From: Pusillimonas sp. UBA3987
GTDB lineage: Bacteria > Pseudomonadota > Gammaproteobacteria > Burkholderiales > Burkholderiaceae_B
NCBI GenBank assembly: GCA_002384935.1
Contig: DGCD01000013.1
Location: 62,001-126,000 of the forward strand
Length of the DNA: 64,000 nucleotides
Direction: 5' to 3'
Shown: in pieces, positions 1 through 7,251 of the stretch
How the letters are laid out: the number at the start of each line of letters is the position of its first letter
Numbering within the stretch: position 1 is the stretch's first letter
Notes under the pieces: model-generated
Database searches by the model: none
Seen by the model: the letters and a program-made list of their open reading frames with translations, nothing else
What the model was told of the DNA's origin: nothing
Translations under genes and position numbers: made by a program

Positions 1-126
1 TGACGCGGTTTCTGTTGCAGAATCGGTTGCCGTCAAGCGGGACGCAAACTGCGTCGCCAACGACGCTGTTTCGTTTTCGTCATTTAAAAACAATCTAATT
101 TCATTTAAAGGTTGTTTATCTTCCAT
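1..126 (-). CDS. Possible TsaE, tRNA t6A ATPase subunit (N-terminal part only)
   Basis: Only the first 42 codons are in the window; the gene continues left of base 1. It opens with an ATG at complement 124-126 behind an AGGATA ribosome site. The visible protein has a strand-like IRLFLNDE stretch and then an Ala/Thr-rich helix. This resembles the start of Alcaligenaceae TsaE, the ATPase of the threonylcarbamoyl-adenosine tRNA modification complex. The Walker A motif that would settle this lies outside the window, so the name is a guess and only the presence of a coding start is well supported. Confidence 0.45.
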   Translation of the reverse strand, partial: MEDKQPLNEIRLFLNDENETASLATQFASRLTATDSATETAS

Positions 127-368
127 TATCCTGATTCCTGAGAATGGGGAGCCCGTAGTGAATGAATGTGAGTGACACGATTGTCCCGGTGCGGATTTTT
201 AATTGTGCAAACTGGCTGAGCTTTTGCTGTTGTCGCATTCGAGTTCTATATGACTGATCGCTTTAATGAATGAGTTAGTGGTTAATACCGAGGCAAAAAA
301 ACAACACAGTTTAAAGTGCGTCTTGCGCGCAGACGGTGGTTCAACTTGTTACAATGCGTGGGCGCGAC

Positions 369-443
369 GCCCCTGTAGTTAAATGGATATAACGTTCCCC
401 TCCTAAGGGAATATTACAGGTTCGATTCCTGTCGGGGGCGCCA
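369..443 (+). tRNA. tRNA-Arg(CCT)
   Basis: A complete cloverleaf with encoded CCA can be folded. The acceptor arm GCCCCTG pairs with CGGGGGC, the anticodon stem is TTCCC/GGGAA with loop CTCCTAA (anticodon CCT, reading AGG), and the T arm carries GGTTCGATTCC. A TACAAT -10 hexamer at 350-355 is suitably placed for its promoter, although no good -35 is visible. It lies between the leftward tsaE-like gene and the rightward quinone reductase. Confidence 0.95.
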
Positions 444-493
444 GCCTGTCAGATCTTTTACCGGTTCTCAGCAACGTTACCAAAGAGGCAAGC

Positions 494-1468
494 ATGTCCA
501 AGGCAATTCGTATATTCGAAAATGGCGGACCCGAAGTAATGCAGTTTGTTGATGTTGATGTCCCGGCGCCAGCTGCTGGCGAGATTACGCTGCGTCACGA
601 AAGCATTGGCCTGAATTTTATCGACGTTTATTACCGAACCGGCCTGTATAAGCAGCCGCTGCCTGCCGGGCTGGGGATGGAGGCGGCAGGCGTGATCGAG
701 GCCGTGGGTGATGGCGTGACACATCTTGCCGCCGGCGATCGAGTTACCTACGCCTGTCTGCCGCCGGGGGCTTATGCCCAGAGGCGTACCATGCCGGCTG
801 ATCATGTCCTTAAACTGCCGGCCGGCATCGGGTTCGATATTGCCGCGGCGTCAATGCTTCAAGGTTTAACCGTCCAGTATTTATTCCGGCAAACTTTTCC
901 GCTGCGTGGTGGGGAAACGATTTTGTTTCACGCCGCGGCAGGTGGGGTAGGGCTGATTGCCTGCCAGTGGGCCCGTGCTTTGGGCGTTACCATGATCGGA
1001 ACGGTTGGCTCGGATGAAAAGGCCGCCTTGGCTCTTGAACATGGTTGCACTCACACCATTAACTACAAAACCGAAAACATTGTCGAACGGGTCAAAGAAA
1101 TTACCAATGGCGCAGGCGTTCCAGTAGTGTATGACTCGGTCGGTAAAGATACCTTCCATGATTCTCTTGATTGCCTTGCCCCACTGGGAATGATGGTGAG
1201 TTTCGGCAATGCATCAGGACCTGTGCCTCCCTTCAGTCTGAGTGAACTGGCTTCTCGTGGCTCTTTGTTTGTGACACGACCTACCTTGTTCTCGTATGCC
1301 AGAACACGCGACCGGCTTGAGCGGATGGCGGCAGAGCTGTTCGAGATGCTTGAGACACGAAAGGTCGCACCCACTATCAGTGCACACTATGCCTTGTCAG
1401 ACGTGACGTCTGCGCACATCGACCTTGAGCGCCGTGCGACGACAGGCTCAATTTTGCTGAACCCCTGA
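494..1468 (+). CDS. NADPH:quinone oxidoreductase, zinc-independent MDR family
   Basis: This 324-residue protein belongs to the medium-chain dehydrogenase/reductase superfamily, close to QorA, which reduces quinones with NADPH in the cytosol. It has an N-terminal GroES-like substrate domain and a Rossmann domain with the AAAGGVG nucleotide-binding loop near residue 150. It lacks the cysteine cluster of zinc-binding alcohol dehydrogenases. The ATG at 494 follows an AGAGG ribosome site and the length is normal for the family. The aldolase gene follows within 20 bases, so the two are probably co-transcribed. The natural substrate cannot be told from the sequence. Confidence 0.88.
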   Translation: MSKAIRIFENGGPEVMQFVDVDVPAPAAGEITLRHESIGLNFIDVYYRTGLYKQPLPAGLGMEAAGVIEAVGDGVTHLAAGDRVTYACLPPGAYAQRRTMPADHVLKLPAGIGFDIAAASMLQGLTVQYLFRQTFPLRGGETILFHAAAGGVGLIACQWARALGVTMIGTVGSDEKAALALEHGCTHTINYKTENIVERVKEITNGAGVPVVYDSVGKDTFHDSLDCLAPLGMMVSFGNASGPVPPFSLSELASRGSLFVTRPTLFSYARTRDRLERMAAELFEMLETRKVAPTISAHYALSDVTSAHIDLERRATTGSILLNP

Positions 1469-1486
1469 TTCGTGGCTGGATACTCC

Positions 1487-2296
1487 ATGACCGACATGCA
1501 GGCGCGTATCGAGCAGGAAAATCCGTTCAAGCACTGGCTTGGGCAAAGACGGCTCACGCTGGGTTTCTGGAACGCGCTGGCCAACCCTTTGCTGGCCGAG
1601 ATCGTTGCGGAGTACCCCGGGTTTGAGTGGATGCTGTTCGATACGGAGCATGCGCCGAACGATATCCAGTCGCTTATCGCCCAGTTGCAGGCAATCCGAT
1701 TTTCCGGCAAACCTGCGGTGGGCCGTCCTGTGCAGAATCATCCGGCCCAAATCAAACGTCTTCTGGATATCGGTTTTCGCAATCTCTTAATTCCAAATGT
1801 CCAGTCGGTTGAAGAGGCACAGCAGGCAGTGGCTTCAACACGCTATCCTCCCGATGGCTTTCGCGGTGTCTCGGCCTATCACCGTAATAACGGCTATGGT
1901 CGTGTAACGGATTACTTTCAGTTCATCAATCAATCAATTGGCGTTGTCGTTCAGATTGAATCGGCCGCCGCAGTCGAGCGGCTGGAGCAGATCGGGTCGG
2001 TTGACGGCGTGGATGCATTGTTCGTAGGTCCGGGCGATCTTGCTGCGGATTTGGGTTATATCGGGCAAATTAAACATCCTGAAGTGCAGGCTGTTCTGAA
2101 CGATATTGGTAAGCGGGCGCAAGCGCATGGTATTGCGCTTGGGATTACCTCTCATGGTATCGACGACGTGGCGCGTTACGCCCAGTGGGGATATTGCTTT
2201 TTTACGGTCAGCAGCGACGTGGTTCTGTTCCGGCAGGCGGTTGGCAAGTTGTCCGACCTTGCAGCCAATTTCAGGGCTACCGGGAACGGACAATAA
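1487..2296 (+). CDS. HpcH/HpaI family 2-keto-acid aldolase
   Basis: The product is a class II (metal-dependent) aldolase of the HpaI/RhmA/GarL group, which reversibly splits 2-keto-3-deoxy acids into pyruvate and an aldehyde. Family marks include WMLFDTEHAPND with the catalytic histidine, the metal-binding glutamate in VVQIES, and ALFVGPGDLAADLG. A GTG at 1472 and an ATG at 1496 are also possible starts; the ATG at 1487 is chosen because it is an ATG with a weak GGA upstream. Neither neighbour indicates a particular substrate, so assignment to hydroxyphenylacetate, rhamnonate or glucarate breakdown is not justified. Confidence 0.85.
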   Translation: MTDMQARIEQENPFKHWLGQRRLTLGFWNALANPLLAEIVAEYPGFEWMLFDTEHAPNDIQSLIAQLQAIRFSGKPAVGRPVQNHPAQIKRLLDIGFRNLLIPNVQSVEEAQQAVASTRYPPDGFRGVSAYHRNNGYGRVTDYFQFINQSIGVVVQIESAAAVERLEQIGSVDGVDALFVGPGDLAADLGYIGQIKHPEVQAVLNDIGKRAQAHGIALGITSHGIDDVARYAQWGYCFFTVSSDVVLFRQAVGKLSDLAANFRATGNGQ

Positions 2297-2412
2297 AACT
2301 GCTTGTATTTGTAACGAATTCATCGCACAATCGGACCCACGCGTAGGCGGTGCCAGTCGGTACGGGCTGCCGGGGTTGCGCTTCCATTCTAAATTTAAAA
2401 AGGGGAAGCATT

Positions 2413-3186
2413 ATGTGTATTCGTTGTGACACTTCAGAAACTTCGCAACAACCTGAACCCGTGGAATCCGCTCGGGTTGAAAGCAGTGTGTCCCGCAGAA
2501 CCGCTTTATTTGCCATGGCCGGGTTGGCGGCGGCGCCTTTTGTCTCTACTTCTGCCAGGGCTGCAACAGATGTGCCACGACCTGAAAATCAATTAACGCC
2601 CGATGCGGCGTTGGATCGATTAATGCGTGGTAACGAACGTTATGTGAATGGCGAGACAACCAGTAAAGACTTTGCGTCAACACGTGCGGCGCTGGCACAA
2701 GGGCAAAATCCTTACGCTTGTTTGTTAAGTTGCGCCGATTCGCGCGTTGGGCCTGAGTTTTGCTTCGATGAGGCCCGCGGAGACTTGTTTGTAACGCGGG
2801 TTGCCGGCAATTATGCCACGATGGATATTCTTGCCAGTTTGGAGTATGGGGTTGCGGTGTTGAAGTCGCCGCTTATTATGGTGCTGGGTCACACCCAGTG
2901 TGGTGCCATCGGGGCGGCAATCGATGCTTACGATAATCACACGGATTACCCTGGTCATATTCAAAGCATTACAACCGAGTTGGCTCCAGCAGTCGCGGCG
3001 GTTAAAGCAAGTAAGCCGGATCCGGCCGCGCTGATGCGCGATGTGACGATCCAGAACATTCGCATGAATATGGCCAAATTGGCTTCCTCCACGCCAATAT
3101 TACGGCGTGAGGTCGAGGAGGGTCGGTTAAAAGTGGTTGGCGGGCTTTATCATTTAAAGACTGGCAAAGTGGAATTGATAACCTGA
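2413..3186 (+). CDS. Exported beta-class carbonic anhydrase (Tat signal)
   Basis: The enzyme interconverts CO2 and bicarbonate. From the ATG at 2413, behind AGGGGAAG, it has 257 residues. A twin-arginine signal (SRRTALF followed by a hydrophobic Ala-rich stretch ending STSARA) directs the folded protein to the periplasm. The beta-class zinc ligands are visible as CADSR and GHTQC, with the Asp-Arg dyad of CADSR. An upstream in-frame GTG at 2350 is less likely because it has no ribosome site and would bury the signal peptide. A DUF2165 membrane protein gene follows after 24 bases. Confidence 0.9.
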   Translation: MCIRCDTSETSQQPEPVESARVESSVSRRTALFAMAGLAAAPFVSTSARAATDVPRPENQLTPDAALDRLMRGNERYVNGETTSKDFASTRAALAQGQNPYACLLSCADSRVGPEFCFDEARGDLFVTRVAGNYATMDILASLEYGVAVLKSPLIMVLGHTQCGAIGAAIDAYDNHTDYPGHIQSITTELAPAVAAVKASKPDPAALMRDVTIQNIRMNMAKLASSTPILRREVEEGRLKVVGGLYHLKTGKVELIT

Positions 3187-3210
3187 GTATTCGTTTTTCA
3201 AGGAGGGAAT

Positions 3211-3708
3211 ATGGTCGCTGTACGAATATCAAAAGTTGTTTTGGTTGCTGCAATTGCGTTGTTTGCAACATTAGTGGCGTTTGGCAACATCACTGATTAC
3301 GGTAGTAATTTTGCGTTTGTCCAGCATGTTCTGATGATGGACACCATATTCCCTGATGCCTCGATTCAGTATCGGGCAATTGAGGCACCGTTTTTGCACC
3401 ATGCCGCATACATTCTGATTATCGCGGCAGAGGCCCTGGTTGCGATTCTGTGCTGGGTGGGGGCTTATCGTTTGCTGCTGAAAGTGAGCGCGCCGGCGGT
3501 TGAGTTTAATCGCACCAAGTCATTGGCAATCTGGGGACTGCTTCTGGGTTTTCTTGTTTGGCAGGTGGGCTTTATGTCGATCGGCGGCGAGTGGTTCGGC
3601 ATGTGGATGTCCGATCAGTGGAATGGTGTTCCGGACGCCTTTCGCTTCTTCGTGACGATTCTTCTGGTTCTGATTTATCTGGTTCAAACCGATCGGGACG
3701 AAGCTTGA
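3211..3708 (+). CDS. DUF2165 family small integral membrane protein
   Basis: This 165-residue protein matches DUF2165, a family of unknown function. Four hydrophobic segments can be seen, at about residues 5-25, 65-85, 105-125 and 140-158. A very good ribosome site, AAGGAGGGA, precedes the ATG at 3211. The short gap from the carbonic anhydrase gene points to co-transcription and perhaps a shared envelope role, but no function can be inferred. It ends 12 bases from the convergent CDF gene. Confidence 0.8.
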   Translation: MVAVRISKVVLVAAIALFATLVAFGNITDYGSNFAFVQHVLMMDTIFPDASIQYRAIEAPFLHHAAYILIIAAEALVAILCWVGAYRLLLKVSAPAVEFNRTKSLAIWGLLLGFLVWQVGFMSIGGEWFGMWMSDQWNGVPDAFRFFVTILLVLIYLVQTDRDEA

Positions 3709-3720
3709 TCGCGGGGGTGC

Positions 3721-4623
3721 CTACAGGTCGGCATCCCGACAATCTTCCTGGGACAATTCAATCTCGATGGTCGTGTGGAAAAGGTTGAATTGTTCCAATG
3801 CAACTTTAAGGTTGCTTTTTATATTTTGATAGTCGGAAATCGACGTCTCGCCTTGCACCACAACGTGCGCGGTTAACACGTGTTTTTCGCCGTCAAGCGA
3901 CCACAGATGCAAGTGATGAACTGCCTGTGTGTCCGGCAAAGCCAGTAGGGCCTGGCGAATCGAGTGCAGTAACCGGGTATCCGGAACCGCCTGAAAAAAC
4001 AGTTTTCCCGTCGACCAAAGCATACGCACGACATTGACCAGAATGAACGAGGTAAAAGCAATGGAAAGCAAAGGGTCAAGAATGGGCCAATGGAAGAAAT
4101 GCAGAATGATTGACAGTATCAGTACCGCAACCCAACCCAGTACGTCTTCGATCAAATGCCAGTTCAGTACCCGCTCGTTCAGTGTTTGTCCTTTGCTCAG
4201 GCGGTAGGCAGCATAACCGTTTACACAGACACCCAGTATCGCCAGCAGGAACATTCCTTCTGTCACGGGCATAATGGGATCTTGCAGTCGGCTGAAGGCT
4301 TCATACAGTACCCAGCCCGACCCGGCAATCAGAATCAGGCCGTTTAATGCAGCGCCGAACAACGACAGGCGACGATAGCCATAGGTGAAAGTATAGTCGG
4401 GAGACTTTTTCCCCAGGCGCTGCAGAATCCAGGCGGTGCCGATCGATAAGCTGTCGCCCAAATCGTGTACCGCATCGGCCATAATGGCCGTGCTTTGGGT
4501 CAGCATGCCGCCGATAAACTCAATGATCGAAAAGATAAGGTTCAGGAAAAAAGCCAGTGCAATACGTTTTTCCGAGCCTTCTTCCGGTGCGTGATGATGA
4601 TGATGGTGGTGATGGCCGTGCAT
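3721..4623 (-). CDS. Cation diffusion facilitator metal exporter (ZitB/CzcD type)
   Basis: This 300-residue inner-membrane antiporter should export Zn2+ or similar divalent cations in exchange for protons. The N-terminus carries eight consecutive histidines after MHG, a cytosolic metal-binding tail. Two transmembrane metal-site motifs of the HxxxD type are visible, HDLGD in helix 2 and HLIED in helix 5. A cytoplasmic C-terminal domain with an HHLHLW motif follows. The ATG lies 19 bases after the diguanylate cyclase gene on the same strand, so the two are probably one transcript. Metal specificity is inferred from the family only. Confidence 0.9.
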   Translation of the reverse strand: MHGHHHHHHHHAPEEGSEKRIALAFFLNLIFSIIEFIGGMLTQSTAIMADAVHDLGDSLSIGTAWILQRLGKKSPDYTFTYGYRRLSLFGAALNGLILIAGSGWVLYEAFSRLQDPIMPVTEGMFLLAILGVCVNGYAAYRLSKGQTLNERVLNWHLIEDVLGWVAVLILSIILHFFHWPILDPLLSIAFTSFILVNVVRMLWSTGKLFFQAVPDTRLLHSIRQALLALPDTQAVHHLHLWSLDGEKHVLTAHVVVQGETSISDYQNIKSNLKVALEQFNLFHTTIEIELSQEDCRDADL

Positions 4624-4642
4624 ATGCTGCTATCTGTTGGGG

Positions 4643-6220
4643 TTAAACGGCTTGGACGCGATTGCGACCACTTTCTTTTGCTTTGTACAGAGCCTCATCG
4701 GCCTGTTTAAGCGCGGTATCAACCGATTGATTTGACTCGGCAGACCATCGCGTTACCCCCAGAGACAAGGTTAAACGACGGCAACCGGGGATGTTGTCCT
4801 GACTGGCGACAAATGCTCTTAGTCTTTCGCCGCTTTGAATTGCATGATCGAGCGTTGTATTGGGTAAAAGTATTAAAAACTCCTCCCCGCCGCTTCTGCA
4901 CAGAATATCCTCATGCCTTGACTGTGTTTTCATTGCATTGGCAACATATTTAAGTACTTGATCTCCCGCGTCGTGTCCGTAGGTGTCGTTCACTTTTTTG
5001 AAGTGGTCGATATCGATTGCAATCAGGCCGAAGGCCCGCTGATTTTGCACAAGCATATCAATGGCTTCTGTTAGACCTCGCCTGTTTAACAAGCCGGTAA
5101 GCGGATCGGTTTGCGCGGTTTCATTAAGTTTGTCGATTTGGTGATGGAAAGAGGCTTGGCTTTGCATTAAGGCGCGCTTTAGCTGGCGCGCCTCGAAATA
5201 CCATGATCTTATTGCCTGCAGCGGCTGATGTGAACTGGTCGTGTGCAATTCACGGGCGTGAAGCGCGAGTTCGGTCAAGGGCGTTGCAATAAGCTTTGAT
5301 ACCCACCAGGCCAGTATCAAAATCGCCAGTGCAGGCACACTCGTTTCAAGTATGAGCTCAAGCATGTTCGAGGTGAGTGGTTCGGTCAGGTGCTCCGTTG
5401 GACTTTGCGCCACGACACCCCATCCTGTGGCGGCAATGGGAGCATAACCGGCAAGCATGTCTTGTCCTTGACTGTTAACCACGCGCTGGGCACCTGTCGT
5501 GCCATACAAGACCTGGTCGATGACCTCATTTTTACCCACGACGGTTCCAACACGCAGGGGATCCGGATGATAAAGCAAACGTCGATGTTCATCAACGGCG
5601 TATACGTATGAGGTGTCACGGTAGTAGTGGTGACCCAAAATACCATCCAGGCTATTGGCCTGGCCCAGATAGATCGTGCCACTGACAAAACCCAGATAGC
5701 GGCCGCTAGGGCCGAAAATGGGTTGTGATATTGCAATGGTCAACTGCCCGTTACTGTTGTAATACGGCGGACTGATGGTTGGTGCCTTGCGTGTCAGGGC
5801 CAGCTTGACGCCCTCGGTATGAAGCGTGTTTCCGGTTTGGCCCGGACGCCTCGAAGAACTGGCTTTGAGATTGCCGGTATTGTCGATTACGCCGGTTGCG
5901 CTGAAGTCATTGGTTTGACGATACAGCCGCTCCACCTCTTCAGCTTGTGTGGCAGGATCAAATTGCTGTCCCAATCGTTTGGCACTGACATTCAGCTGTT
6001 GTAATGCATTTGCCAGGAAGCGGTCTGTGCTCTGTGCAATTTTGGTGGCATAGGCATGGTTCAGTTCCAGCCGGCTTTCCAGCAGCATGACTTGTTGGCG
6101 TTGATAGCTGGCAATAAAGGTGTTGATCATCATGACCAACCCGGTGAAAACCGTAAGGAAAACGATAAGCCGACCCAGATTGACGATTGGCAGTTTTAGT
6201 TTGAGTTGACTCTTCTTCAT
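4643..6220 (-). CDS. Diguanylate cyclase with periplasmic dCACHE-like sensor
   Basis: The 525-residue protein has a transmembrane segment near residues 15-35, a large periplasmic sensory region of the Cache type (about 40-285), and a second membrane segment near 290-310. A C-terminal GGDEF domain opens with TDPLTGLLNRRGL. The active site reads GGEEF, which is competent for making cyclic di-GMP from GTP. The RxxD inhibitory site is intact (RHED, seven residues before the conserved Arg), so feedback inhibition is expected. It is followed by the CDF exporter gene. The ligand is unknown. Confidence 0.88.
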   Translation of the reverse strand: MKKSQLKLKLPIVNLGRLIVFLTVFTGLVMMINTFIASYQRQQVMLLESRLELNHAYATKIAQSTDRFLANALQQLNVSAKRLGQQFDPATQAEEVERLYRQTNDFSATGVIDNTGNLKASSSRRPGQTGNTLHTEGVKLALTRKAPTISPPYYNSNGQLTIAISQPIFGPSGRYLGFVSGTIYLGQANSLDGILGHHYYRDTSYVYAVDEHRRLLYHPDPLRVGTVVGKNEVIDQVLYGTTGAQRVVNSQGQDMLAGYAPIAATGWGVVAQSPTEHLTEPLTSNMLELILETSVPALAILILAWWVSKLIATPLTELALHARELHTTSSHQPLQAIRSWYFEARQLKRALMQSQASFHHQIDKLNETAQTDPLTGLLNRRGLTEAIDMLVQNQRAFGLIAIDIDHFKKVNDTYGHDAGDQVLKYVANAMKTQSRHEDILCRSGGEEFLILLPNTTLDHAIQSGERLRAFVASQDNIPGCRRLTLSLGVTRWSAESNQSVDTALKQADEALYKAKESGRNRVQAV

Positions 6221-6253
6221 AGATTACTTAAGGCTCAGGCGCTTACCGTTTGT

Positions 6254-7180
6254 TCAGGCGCGTGGATGGTGCAGTGCGTGTAATGATTTCAATCGTTCTT
6301 TGGCGACGTGAGTATAGATTTGCGTTGTGGAAATATCGGCGTGGCCCAGCAGCATCTGTACAACCCTGAGATCGGCCCCGTGATTGAGCAGATGCGTTGC
6401 AAATGCGTGCCTTAAAACGTGGGGGGATAATGGTGCATGAATCTGCGCCTGAACCGCATATTTTTTGACGATCAGCCAGAAAGATTGTCGCGTCATCGCG
6501 CCGCCTCGTTGTGTGACGAACAAGGCATCACTTCGTTTGGGTCCCAGTAATGCCGGTCTTGATCGCGCGCAATATTCATTCAGCCAATGTTGCGCTTCGG
6601 CCCCTAAGGGAACGAGCCTGTCTTTCCCTCCTTTTCCCATGACCACCCGCACGACGCCTGCGTTCAGGTCGATTTCAAGCAGTTTTAAATTAACCAGCTC
6701 ACTGACGCGCAATCCTGTTGCGTAAAGTGTTTCCAGCATTGCGCGATCGCGCAGGCCCAAATCGCTCAGTGTATTTGGCGCTTCAAGCAGGGCTTCAACC
6801 TGATCCATGGCGAGTGTTTTGGGAAAGCGTGCAGGTTGTTTTGCCGATTTCAATTGCTCGCATGGGTCCAGGCGAATGCGTTGCTGACGTCGCGCCCAAA
6901 GATAGTATTTTTTCAGGGCGGCAAGCCGGCGATTTGCCGTTGTGGCGCGAGATTGCGGGTGAAGATGGGCAAACCAGGCTTGAACATCCGCAGCTTGGGC
7001 ATGATCGATATCGCAGCCGCATGTCTGCTCCAGCCACAATGCGAAGGTAGTAATATCGCGGCGATAAGCCGACAACGTGTTGTCGGCCAGGCCATCCTCA
7101 AGCCATGCTGCATCAAGAAAGGCATGAATGGCATCACCGGATCGGCAGGTGGGGCTGGTTTTTGGCTGGTGTGCGACCAT
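6254..7180 (-). CDS. xerD: Tyrosine recombinase XerD
   Basis: XerD acts with XerC at dif to resolve chromosome dimers. From the ATG at complement 7178-7180 the protein has 308 residues, normal for the family. The N-terminal SAM-like core-binding domain is followed by the catalytic domain with Arg in ATGLRVSEL, Lys in GKGGKDR, the HVLRHAFATH box, and GHADISTTQIYTHV with the nucleophilic Tyr. An upstream TTG at 7228 could extend it by 16 residues. Neither start has a clear ribosome site. The addB-like gene is transcribed divergently from about 7252. Confidence 0.9.
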   Translation of the reverse strand: MVAHQPKTSPTCRSGDAIHAFLDAAWLEDGLADNTLSAYRRDITTFALWLEQTCGCDIDHAQAADVQAWFAHLHPQSRATTANRRLAALKKYYLWARRQQRIRLDPCEQLKSAKQPARFPKTLAMDQVEALLEAPNTLSDLGLRDRAMLETLYATGLRVSELVNLKLLEIDLNAGVVRVVMGKGGKDRLVPLGAEAQHWLNEYCARSRPALLGPKRSDALFVTQRGGAMTRQSFWLIVKKYAVQAQIHAPLSPHVLRHAFATHLLNHGADLRVVQMLLGHADISTTQIYTHVAKERLKSLHALHHPRA

Positions 7181-7251
7181 ATTGTCTGGCTTGTTTTCAG
7201 TATCTGATGTGCGGCGAAGTAAACTCAACGTTTATGGTTGACGGTATAACA

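Noticed and set aside
4591..4620. Run of CAT/ATG-like repeats as a microsatellite
   Set aside because: It simply encodes the histidine run at the N-terminus of the CDF exporter and uses mixed His codons on the coding strand.
7105..7251. Longer N-terminus for the AddB-like protein
   Set aside because: It would overlap the start of the divergent xerD gene, and the first residues resembling the family begin after 7252.
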